Source: DRLZ01 sp036478815
Lineage (GTDB): Bacteria; Pseudomonadota; Gammaproteobacteria; Methylococcales; DRLZ01
Reading direction: 5' to 3'
Assembly: GCA_036478815.1 (NCBI GenBank)
Contig: JAZGEP010000229.1
Span: forward strand, 1 to 9,457
DNA length: 9,457 bases
A program made the translations under genes and the position numbers. Of the stretch, positions 1-6,328 are shown in pieces. The notes beneath the pieces were generated by a model. The model had not been told where the DNA came from, did not search any database, and worked only from the letters and a program-made list of their open reading frames with translations. Position 1 is the stretch's first letter, and each line of letters opens with the position of its first letter.

Positions 1-2
1 AA

Positions 3-1577
3 CGCTTACAGTCCGAAGTTAACCTTGCTGCATCACTACAAAAAGTCATGATGGCAGACCCGAAAATTGATTTGCCTGGATTGCATGGACACGCAAAAAT
101 GCTGACATCAAGCGAAGTTGGTGGAGACTATTACGACTATTTCGATATTGATGGAAATCAATCGATTGTTTTGGTTGGTGACGTAAGCGGACACGGTGTT
201 GCAGCAGGTACGGTGGTGAGTGCGGCGAAAGCAGGCGTTTCATCACTGATCCATAAAGGCATCAGTGCACCAAGCGCGATTCTGGAAGCCCTCAACGAAA
301 CCATGCTGGAAACAGCTCAGCAAGAGCTATTAATGACCATGGCTTGCATTACACTGGATGCTAAAACTGGTGCTCTTCAATTTGCTAATGCTGGTCACGT
401 ACTTCCTTACAGACGTCAAAAAGAAAGTCGCCAATGGACGATGATCGAAGCCTCAGGCTTACCATTGGGACAAAGTGCAGACGCTGATTATCAATCATCA
501 GAAACAACGCATCAGCTGGATGTTGGAGATCGCCTGTTTTTATTCACTGATGGACTTGTTGAAGAAGAGTCACCGTTCGGTGAAGAGTTTGGCTATGATC
601 GATTGGAAAGTATTCTTGATACCTATGGCGATGCTGAACCGGAAGTGATTTTTGAACAATTACTCTCAGCACTGAGAGCACACACCGGTCGTACTGTGTT
701 TACCGACGATATTACCTTTGTGGTGATGAATCATACAGATCGTGTGGTGCAATCCTCAACTTCAATGGGTGATTCGGAACCAAGTGATATTATCCGCATT
801 ACCGATGCTGTCTATCGTCAGGGTACACAAGCCATTCCGCGGATTTCACGTCAATATTTAGCAATGTTTCCTGAAGGAGATTTTGCAGATCTGCTTCCGC
901 GTCTCAGGCAAGACAGAATATATCGAGTCTTACCAAAGAACGATAAACTCTGCCATCGCTTAGGTTGGAGTCGGTTTATGAATCAGCATCACCAAAGTAT
1001 TGATGATGATCTTTATTCGATTCTTCCTCATGATGTCAAAAGACGCCAATTTCAGCTGACAGACAGTGAAGATAAACCGTTCATCATGGAAGAAGTGATG
1101 GCATGGCTGACAGAGCAAAACACGGTTCAACAAGACTATATTGAAAGTCTTGCCGTTCTAATGGATGAAATGTTAGAAAATGGTCTCTACGCAGCTCCCA
1201 GAGATGGTCAAGACAAGGCTTATTATAGCAAAGGTGAAGGTCGCGAACTGAATGACAATGAAGAAGTACGCATCGATATCGCACTCAATAATAATGTGCT
1301 TGGGATGATGGTGACGGATAACTGGGGAACATTGACGCCGTCAGTATTTATGAAAAGTATTTCGCAGGCGATGCAACACGGTGTGACTGCGGGTACTGGT
1401 GGAGGCGGCTTGTACATGATGTGGCGCTTGTCGGACTATCTGCAAGTTCGAGTACATCCACATAAAAGCACCCAAATAACTGTGCTTTGGGATCTCAATG
1501 AGCAATTTGAATTAAATTTGAATACTGGTTTTCAATTTCTGAACCATGTTGAAGAGCAAGAAGAGGTACAAATCTAA
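3..1577 (+). CDS. PP2C/SpoIIE-type serine phosphatase fused to a GHKL (RsbW-like) ATPase domain; 5' end outside window
   Basis: Probable bifunctional regulator of a STAS (anti-anti-sigma-like) partner, acting in the cytoplasm: the phosphatase half would remove phosphate from a STAS serine and the ATPase half would add it. The frame is open to the left edge, and the residues before the first ATG (48) read RLQSEVNLAASLQKV, the helix that normally precedes this phosphatase domain. The ATG at 48 is therefore unlikely to be the real start. Counting from that Met, the phosphatase spans about 1-228, with GGDYYDY (25-31), GDVSGHG (44-50), ANAGH (113-117), FTDG (166-169) and TDDITFVV (219-226); all metal-binding aspartates are present. 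Residues ~240-350 are unassigned. The ATPase spans ~355-485, with N-box DEMLEN (373-378), VTDNWG (422-427) and the glycine loop GTGGGGLYMM (449-458). The family order receiver-phosphatase-kinase (HsbR-like) suggests a receiver domain in the missing part. Its stop overlaps the next start by one base, implying coupled translation with the likely substrate. Confidence 0.85.
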   Translation, partial: RLQSEVNLAASLQKVMMADPKIDLPGLHGHAKMLTSSEVGGDYYDYFDIDGNQSIVLVGDVSGHGVAAGTVVSAAKAGVSSLIHKGISAPSAILEALNETMLETAQQELLMTMACITLDAKTGALQFANAGHVLPYRRQKESRQWTMIEASGLPLGQSADADYQSSETTHQLDVGDRLFLFTDGLVEEESPFGEEFGYDRLESILDTYGDAEPEVIFEQLLSALRAHTGRTVFTDDITFVVMNHTDRVVQSSTSMGDSEPSDIIRITDAVYRQGTQAIPRISRQYLAMFPEGDFADLLPRLRQDRIYRVLPKNDKLCHRLGWSRFMNQHHQSIDDDLYSILPHDVKRRQFQLTDSEDKPFIMEEVMAWLTEQNTVQQDYIESLAVLMDEMLENGLYAAPRDGQDKAYYSKGEGRELNDNEEVRIDIALNNNVLGMMVTDNWGTLTPSVFMKSISQAMQHGVTAGTGGGGLYMMWRLSDYLQVRVHPHKSTQITVLWDLNEQFELNLNTGFQFLNHVEEQEEVQI

Positions 1578-2758
1578 TGGTTACTACACAAACGATTAAT
1601 GTGACAAAAACTTTTAAGGTAGAAGCCGTTTCTTCAGCTGACAAAGATACCAGTATTTTTGACCGCATTGGGTCAATCGATGTACACGCTGAACCTGTAT
1701 TGGAAAGCATGGGATTGGCGGCTCACAAATTGAATACTCAAATATTGCTGGATTTTAAAAATGTTATTCGAGTCAATTCAATGGGATTGTCATTGTTATT
1801 GAAACTGTTTGACATATGGGAAACAGCAGGTAAGACAATTGAGGTTGCAAACTTAAACCGCATGACCAGTATGTTGTTCAAAATTACTGGATTAGGACGT
1901 TTCATTCGTGGTGCAAAAAATAGTGCCGGTTCAGCTAAAGGAAACGCAAAGGCCAATGAACCTGCAGCACCATTTGAACCTGGAATCAGTAGTGAAACGC
2001 AACCGCAAGTAAGTCCCTCTGCCAATGCAACGTTGAAATTCGTCGCAAACCTGCAAACAGGTCAACAATTAAGTGGTTGGTATTTATTCAATACCTATCT
2101 GCAACGCAAACTAGAGCGAGCGATTCACCTAGAACAGCCAAAGTTGGGAGAAGACTTGGGGCAATTGTCGACAGACATCTTGTTTTCCAAACCGTTTGAT
2201 GCTTGTGCGTTGATACAGAATAAAGGTTTTGTACCGTTGGTCCGGCCGACGACCGAAGCTGATGAAGTTGTGATCCTGATGCGGGCTGATGACAACCGGG
2301 ATTTGGTAGCGCTTAGCAAGCCCAAAGTGGTGACAGCGACACAAAATAGTTTCGTTTACATTTTGGGGCGATCGCTGTGCGATGAAAATGAAATGGATTC
2401 GGAAACTTTCGACTTTGTTTTTGCAGGCAATGAAATTAAAGCGTTGCAGTTAATGATTCGCAAACAAGCGGATGTGTTGTTTATTTTGAAGAAAACCTAT
2501 GAAGGACTATCGTCTTTTGCGCGAGGTTCAACACGCATCGTTGATGAAAGTGAAACAAATTTTGCATTCCATCTTTTTTGTGCTGCACCTTATATCAGCG
2601 ACGTGCATGCAACCTTTCAAAATTTGTTATTAGATATGGGTAGCGATGAACAGGGACGGCAAATTCTTAAAGATATTGAGATTGATGGTTGGTGTAAGCC
2701 GGAAGATGGAGAATTGCAAATGCTTAAGATGTTATACAACCAGTATGGAATGGCTTAA
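1577..2758 (+). CDS. STAS domain fused to a PhnD-like substrate-binding-protein fold (cytoplasmic)
   Basis: Residues ~5-112 look like a STAS domain: IGSIDVHAEP, then the buried strand ILLDFKNVIRV and NSMGLSLLLKL. Ser68 in NSMGLS aligns with the phosphorylated serine of SpoIIAA/RsbV (DSSGLG), although the preceding Asp is Asn here. A polar Ala/Pro/Ser linker covers ~113-150. Residues ~155-393 resemble the phosphate/phosphonate-binding family (PhnD/transferrin-like): ILFSKPFDACALI (201-213), FVPLVRP (218-224), VVILMRAD (231-238), a central NEIKALQLMIRKQADVLFIL stretch (285-304) and a C-terminal lobe ending in WCKPEDGELQMLKMLYNQY. Exported binding proteins carry a signal peptide; none is present, so this fold should work inside the cell. 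Start ATG overlaps the previous stop as taATG, with AGAAGAGG (1559-1566) as the ribosome site. Likely role (inference): phospho-switch target of the upstream phosphatase/kinase, with a ligand- or protein-binding sensor attached. The STAS call is firmer than the binding-fold call. Confidence 0.75.
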   Translation: MVTTQTINVTKTFKVEAVSSADKDTSIFDRIGSIDVHAEPVLESMGLAAHKLNTQILLDFKNVIRVNSMGLSLLLKLFDIWETAGKTIEVANLNRMTSMLFKITGLGRFIRGAKNSAGSAKGNAKANEPAAPFEPGISSETQPQVSPSANATLKFVANLQTGQQLSGWYLFNTYLQRKLERAIHLEQPKLGEDLGQLSTDILFSKPFDACALIQNKGFVPLVRPTTEADEVVILMRADDNRDLVALSKPKVVTATQNSFVYILGRSLCDENEMDSETFDFVFAGNEIKALQLMIRKQADVLFILKKTYEGLSSFARGSTRIVDESETNFAFHLFCAAPYISDVHATFQNLLLDMGSDEQGRQILKDIEIDGWCKPEDGELQMLKMLYNQYGMA

Positions 2759-2891
2759 AGTAATGCATGGGCATCTCAAATTTATTGGTATGTTCTTCAT
2801 TACTCCGTTGTATATCTCAAACAATTGATAATACCGTCTATACTCTAATTCAACTGATTAACTTACAGATTCGTATACGAGACAAGCGCAC
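2759..2891 (+). promoter_or_regulatory. 133-bp gap inside the operon, possible internal promoter
   Basis: This is the largest gap between the seven co-directional genes. It is AT-rich and holds promoter-like words (TTGTAT at 2808, TTGATA at 2825, TATACT at 2839), but no pair has both good sequence and 16-18 base spacing. No convincing hairpin terminator was seen. An internal promoter for genes 3-7 is possible but not demonstrated. Confidence 0.2.
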
Positions 2892-3593
2892 ATGACTATA
2901 GTAATTTCTGACAAACTCTTTCCTTGGGAAGGAGCATTTGCCCTAAAGGACTTTTACCGTTTGCGCTTTCCTACGCATGTTCAAGCTGCAACGAGATACA
3001 TGTTTTTAAGTCGGCAGGTACAACGCAGGCCAAAAGAATTGAGTATTCATGTTTGTCGTATTGACAGCGCCATTCGTATGAAGAATCAAGAAGCTGTTTA
3101 TGCGGCTGTATTGGATTTATTCTATATTTTGGAAGACAAAGGACAAGATATGCGTCAACGCATATTGAGCAAGGCGAGTAACCACTTGCCTGATGAGATG
3201 ATACCTGCGCTGGAACAAGCCATCAGTGGTCAAATTCCATCTCGAAACTTACCGTTCTCCTCGCGCTCTGTTTTGCATGATGGAATGCTCGATGAAGATC
3301 AAGACCTGGTGTTAATAACAGCAACATCCAGTGATCAATCTACAGATTTAGATCCGGTGAACACTGCACGTCTATGCCTGGAATCAGGTCAGATTGAACA
3401 AGCTCAGGAAATTCTGGAATCTCAACTTAAAATTGAGCCAGAACGAGCAGAAATCAGGCAGGATTTGCTGGAAATCTATTGTGCCACCAGAAATGAAGCA
3501 GATTTTCGCAGTAGTTATCAATTGCTCCAAATTCGTGGATATCTGGATAAATCATGGAACGAAGCCGTTTCCCTTTTCACAACGTCAAATTGA
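2892..3593 (+). CDS. Hypothetical protein with FimV/TPR-like C-terminal helical repeats
   Basis: A 233-residue soluble protein with no signal peptide or membrane segment. The N-terminal part (~1-115) is mostly helical and unrecognised; ~116-150 looks like a flexible linker. Residues ~153-212 carry a TPR-type helix pair: NTARLCLESGQIEQAQEIL, then the IEPERAEIRQDLLEIYCATR stretch and NEADFRSSYQLL. This closely resembles the repeat pattern in polar pilus/motility proteins such as FimV (AE.LL..AI..EP.R...+.KLLEIYA.T.....F). The resemblance is to a repeat type, so it supports a protein-protein adaptor role rather than orthology; FimV itself is a much larger peptidoglycan- and membrane-associated protein. 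The ATG at 2892 is the first in frame and has only a weak upstream purine stretch. It ends 10 bases before the next gene. Function unknown; a scaffold linking the phospho-switch and GTPase halves of the operon is a guess. Confidence 0.65.
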   Translation: MTIVISDKLFPWEGAFALKDFYRLRFPTHVQAATRYMFLSRQVQRRPKELSIHVCRIDSAIRMKNQEAVYAAVLDLFYILEDKGQDMRQRILSKASNHLPDEMIPALEQAISGQIPSRNLPFSSRSVLHDGMLDEDQDLVLITATSSDQSTDLDPVNTARLCLESGQIEQAQEILESQLKIEPERAEIRQDLLEIYCATRNEADFRSSYQLLQIRGYLDKSWNEAVSLFTTSN

Positions 3594-3603
3594 AAAAAAG
3601 CTA

Positions 3604-4695
3604 ATGAGTACAGAAAAAACATTACAAGTTTCTATTCCTGAATCCAATAGTCAACTAATCAAGGTTGTGCGAGCCTTCATTCGTAAGCGTTATCACTTGG
3701 TAGAGGACGATCAAGCTGAGGTTTGTATCATTGATTTTGATACCTATCAGGCGAAGTCATTGATGGACAATTTACGCCATCAATATCCAGATCGACCGAT
3801 TATCAGTTTATCAGTTGATGATCATCAGGATGATAACCTCATCCATGTGAAGAAACCATTTAGACAAGACGATTTAATACAAGCCTTGGCTCAGGCCCGT
3901 AATATGCTTGTTTCCACCAAAATCGTGGTTGGGAAAGAAAAAGAGGGCTCCATCCATCAGGCCGCAAATGCTGTGAGCGATAAACAAGCGCTCAATGATC
4001 GTCAAGTTGCACGCACCGGGATATCGAACCGAACCAATGCAGCACAATATAATCCAGCTGACTATCTACAAGGAGCTCTAAAGACAGCTTATAGTAAATC
4101 CAAAACAGCTGGATTTAATTTACGTTTAGATGCTTGGTGGCAACCAATCATCATCTTTCCTAAAACGCGTCAAGTCTGGGTGGATGCTGATGACCAAAAG
4201 TTACAGGCATTTTGTCGACTGCCGTTAAAAACATTTGCTCGTCACTATTCACAAGAATCTCAGCGTAGTGCTGAAATAAAACTCACTCCAGAACCAATGT
4301 TTAATACTGATAAATTTTCAGGTTCTTTCCAATCCATGGATGCCTTTTTATGGAAGGTCGCTTGGTGGAATGCAGGAGGACAGCTTCCGTTGGGTATCAC
4401 AGAAAGGCAGCTATTAAAACTTAAATGTTGGCCTAATATCACCCGCTTTTTATGCCCGGATCATGCAGTACAAATCTGTGCTTTATTGTTCCACGCACCA
4501 GTATCGCCGCTTCGTATTGCAGAGATACTTGATATTGAACACAAGGAAGTCTATGGGTTTATCAGCGCTGCCAATGCGCTTGGTTTGATCGAAACAACTC
4601 AGAATCAACCGACTACATCAGCAGAGTCTTCAACAACAAATCGCGCCAATACCGGTTTGTTGCGACGAATTTTGTCACGTTTCAACAGAAAATAG
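3604..4695 (+). CDS. Degenerate receiver-like protein with conserved C-terminal winged-helix-like domain
   Basis: 363 residues from the ATG at 3604. The frame is open further upstream, to an ATG at 3394, but that stretch lies inside the previous gene, whereas 3604 follows its stop by 10 bases behind a weak purine site (GAAAAAAAG, 3592-3600). Residues 1-105 fold like a response-regulator receiver: an EDD cluster (34-36), hydrophobic VCIIDFD (40-46) at the phospho-acceptor position, PIISLS (65-70) and VKKPF (82-86), the usual Lys-Pro after strand 5. Parts are irregular, so phosphorylation is uncertain. Residues ~106-150 are a polar linker. The C-terminal half contains DAWWQP (176-181), AFLWKVAWWNAGGQLP (247-262), LKLKCWPNITR (271-281) and a helix-turn-helix-like segment LRIAEILDIEHKEVYGFISA (303-322), followed by ANALGLIE. 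I recall this Trp-rich pattern from uncharacterised proteins encoded beside small GTPase/Roadblock genes, but cannot name it. Ends with a basic tail (LLRRILSRFNRK). Likely couples to the GTPase gene nine bases downstream. Confidence 0.7.
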   Translation: MSTEKTLQVSIPESNSQLIKVVRAFIRKRYHLVEDDQAEVCIIDFDTYQAKSLMDNLRHQYPDRPIISLSVDDHQDDNLIHVKKPFRQDDLIQALAQARNMLVSTKIVVGKEKEGSIHQAANAVSDKQALNDRQVARTGISNRTNAAQYNPADYLQGALKTAYSKSKTAGFNLRLDAWWQPIIIFPKTRQVWVDADDQKLQAFCRLPLKTFARHYSQESQRSAEIKLTPEPMFNTDKFSGSFQSMDAFLWKVAWWNAGGQLPLGITERQLLKLKCWPNITRFLCPDHAVQICALLFHAPVSPLRIAEILDIEHKEVYGFISAANALGLIETTQNQPTTSAESSTTNRANTGLLRRILSRFNRK

Positions 4696-4704
4696 GCAGT
4701 AAAC

Positions 4705-5277
4705 ATGGGACAGCATAAACTTATATTTACCGGTCCAGTTGGTGCAGGAAAAACCACTGCCATTGCCAGTATTAGTGACGAACCACCAGTTCGTACAGAT
4801 GAAGCTGCTACTGATATGACCAAGCAACGCAAACGAGACACCACTGTTGCGTTAGATTACGGAGTCATGCATTTGCCAGGAGGAGAAAAACTCCACTTGT
4901 ATGGGACGCCAGGACAGGAACGTTTCGATTTCATGTGGGACATTTTATCTACTGGTGGAATTGGTTTAATGATATTGATCAACAACAACAGACCTGACCC
5001 TTTAAAGGATTTGAGTTTTTTTCTACAACGCTTTGAAACACTGATCAAATCGACAGCCGTGGCAATCGGAGTTACTCAAACGGATCTCAAGGAAGAACCT
5101 TATTTGAACGACTACCATTTAGCTTTAACCAAACTAAATATTCGTGCGCCAGTTTTTGAAGTAGACGCTCGTAGTAAAACCGATGTGTCGTTGTTAGTAC
5201 AGGCGCTGTTGTTTAGCTTGGATCCAGGATTAAACTTAGAGCAAGAGGAAAATAATGTCGAATTTAAAACTGCGTGA
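4705..5277 (+). CDS. Ras-superfamily small GTPase (MglA/Rup-like)
   Basis: A 190-residue cytoplasmic switch protein expected to cycle between GTP and GDP forms. G1/P-loop GPVGAGKT is at 10-17. The G2 region DTTVALDYG (45-53) supplies the switch-I threonine. G3 is LYGTPGQERF (65-74), where the usual Asp of DxPGQ is Gly; this GTPGQ form is common in the prokaryotic Ras-like families rather than a sign of decay. G4 is VTQTD (123-127) instead of NKxD, keeping the base-contacting Asp. A G5-like segment VDARSKTD lies at 153-160. No lipidation or membrane signal is visible. Family members are paired with Roadblock/LC7 proteins acting as GAP or exchange partner (MglB for MglA in Myxococcus polarity), and two such genes follow directly. 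The start at 4705 is nine bases after the previous stop; the 3' end overlaps the next gene by 23 bases, so translation is probably coupled. The assignment is firm for the superfamily, not for the subfamily. Confidence 0.9.
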   Translation: MGQHKLIFTGPVGAGKTTAIASISDEPPVRTDEAATDMTKQRKRDTTVALDYGVMHLPGGEKLHLYGTPGQERFDFMWDILSTGGIGLMILINNNRPDPLKDLSFFLQRFETLIKSTAVAIGVTQTDLKEEPYLNDYHLALTKLNIRAPVFEVDARSKTDVSLLVQALLFSLDPGLNLEQEENNVEFKTA

Positions 5278-5905
5278 AAATATTTTTCTTAAGCCTACGC
5301 CTGCTGGTGCCTATTACGCAATCGCCGAAGCGGTAGATACACCCCCTCGTCGATTATTACGTAATTTATTGGGTTGTTCTCAGACACCAGAGATGACTGA
5401 AGAGTTTTTGCCTGTTCTCAGTGAAAGTAAATCACTGGATCAATCGCTGACCTTACTGCATCGTCTGCATTCTTTGCGCTGGGTACAAGGACTTAATACT
5501 CCACTTGTTATGTCGGATGAACCCCTGGAAGATATTTTGCCTGAACTACTTTCCGAACTCACTGAAAATGGCAAAACATTACTAGCAGATTCAGAAGGAT
5601 TTTATCTAGCATCTGCTGGTTTTCCACATGAAACGGCTGAAGAGCTGGCGGCCTTGAGTGCTGACATGATGAAATTGCAGGATCGCCATGCAAACCTGTT
5701 GCTGAACAATCTGAATATAGGCAGTGAGTCATGGGGGGTGCTCGATGCAACTGGTAACAGTCGCTTGGGTATTTGGCCATTGCATGTAGGTAAACACCGC
5801 TTTGCTCTGGTAATGACCGGTATTCCTCACTTCAATCATCCACATTTTGTCCGTTTAGTTTGGACATTAACCACCCGCTATGCACCTTTACAAGTGCATA
5901 CTTGA
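5255..5905 (+). CDS. Roadblock/LC7-domain protein with additional N-terminal domain
   Basis: 216 residues. The C-terminal ~93-215 has the Roadblock/LC7 layout: an amphipathic helix (EDILPELLSELTENGKTLLA), a strand with DSEGFYLASAGFP (112-124) as the 'D..G..la..G' hairpin, a long helix (EELAALSADMMKLQDRHANLLL), and strands around WGVLDATGNSRLGIWPL and HRFALVMTGIP. Roadblock proteins dimerise and bind small GTPases. The N-terminal ~10-85 (PTPAGAYYAIAEAVDTPPRRLLRNLLG onward to LRWVQGL) is a helical region, perhaps winged-helix-like, absent from minimal MglB-type proteins. The start ATG has a good ribosome site (AGAGGAAAATA just upstream) and lies within the GTPase gene, giving a 23-base overlap. 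Probable role (inference): specialised partner of the adjacent GTPase, acting together with or instead of the stand-alone Roadblock protein downstream. Confidence 0.75.
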   Translation: MSNLKLRENIFLKPTPAGAYYAIAEAVDTPPRRLLRNLLGCSQTPEMTEEFLPVLSESKSLDQSLTLLHRLHSLRWVQGLNTPLVMSDEPLEDILPELLSELTENGKTLLADSEGFYLASAGFPHETAEELAALSADMMKLQDRHANLLLNNLNIGSESWGVLDATGNSRLGIWPLHVGKHRFALVMTGIPHFNHPHFVRLVWTLTTRYAPLQVHT

Positions 5906-5923
5906 AATAGCAACTAATTTTAT

Positions 5924-5930
5924 AAGGAGG
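5924..5930 (+). promoter_or_regulatory. Strong Shine-Dalgarno (AAGGAGG) for the last Roadblock gene
   Basis: AAGGAGG lies four bases before the ATG at 5935. It is the strongest ribosome site in the operon; the other genes have weak or partial sites and rely on tight spacing. This suggests the last Roadblock protein is made in higher amounts than its partners. Confidence 0.7.
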
Positions 5931-5934
5931 CATT

Positions 5935-6297
5935 ATGCGTGCTGAAATGCTAACAACCATTTTAACTGAATTAAACGGTTCCACTGCTGATATTGAGGCA
6001 TCTGGATTGGTTTCCACCGATGGCTTGATGATGGCCGCAGTTCTGCCCCAGGGTATGGACGAGGATCGAGTTGGTGCCATGAGTGCAGCAATGTTGTCAT
6101 TAGGAGACAGAACCTCACAAGAACTGGCTAGAGGAAGATTGGAACAGGTCTTGATCAAAGGTGACAAGGGTTATGTACTAATGATTCAAGCTGGCGAAGA
6201 TGCAGTGTTAACAGTACTGGCAAAGCCTCAGACCAAGCTTGGATTGATTTTCTTAGATGTCAAACGAGCCGCAGAAAGCATTTCTGAATTGGTCTAG
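5935..6297 (+). CDS. Stand-alone Roadblock/LC7 domain protein (MglB-like)
   Basis: A 120-residue single-domain protein covering nearly the complete Roadblock/LC7 fold: N-terminal helix MLTTILTELNGST, strand pair IEASGLVSTDGLMMAAVLP (20-38), long helix RVGAMSAAMLSLGDRTSQEL (45-64), then ARGRLEQVLIKGDKGYVLMIQAG and the highly typical AVLTVLAKPQTKLGLIFLDVKRAAESI (90-116). Such proteins homodimerise and regulate small Ras-like GTPases; MglB is a GAP for MglA. Here the presumptive target is the GTPase at 4705-5277. It follows the longer Roadblock gene by 29 bases and has its own strong ribosome site. It is probably the last gene of the operon, because a convergent gene and hairpins follow. The fold assignment is confident; whether it is GAP, exchange factor or scaffold cannot be told from sequence. 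Confidence 0.9.
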   Translation: MRAEMLTTILTELNGSTADIEASGLVSTDGLMMAAVLPQGMDEDRVGAMSAAMLSLGDRTSQELARGRLEQVLIKGDKGYVLMIQAGEDAVLTVLAKPQTKLGLIFLDVKRAAESISELV

Positions 6298-6328
6298 AGT
6301 AGAGCTATTCTATTGCCTGAATTTTTTT
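6295..6328 (+). terminator. Weak candidate terminator just after the operon
   Basis: A 7-bp stem with one G-U pair (6295-6301 with 6306-6312, loop GAGC) overlaps the stop codon of the last Roadblock gene. A run of seven T follows at 6322-6328, but ten bases separate stem and T-run, so it is a poor intrinsic terminator on paper. Confidence 0.2.

Noticed and set aside
2646..2828. 60-codon frame across the end of the STAS-fusion gene into the 133-bp gap
   Set aside because: It mostly overlaps the conserved C-terminus of the STAS fusion in another frame, with no ribosome site or homology.
3394..3603. Upstream ATG extension giving a 433-residue version of the receiver-like protein
   Set aside because: The extension lies inside the FimV/TPR-like gene in another frame and has no domain character. 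The ATG at 3604 comes just after that gene's stop and begins the receiver-like sequence.
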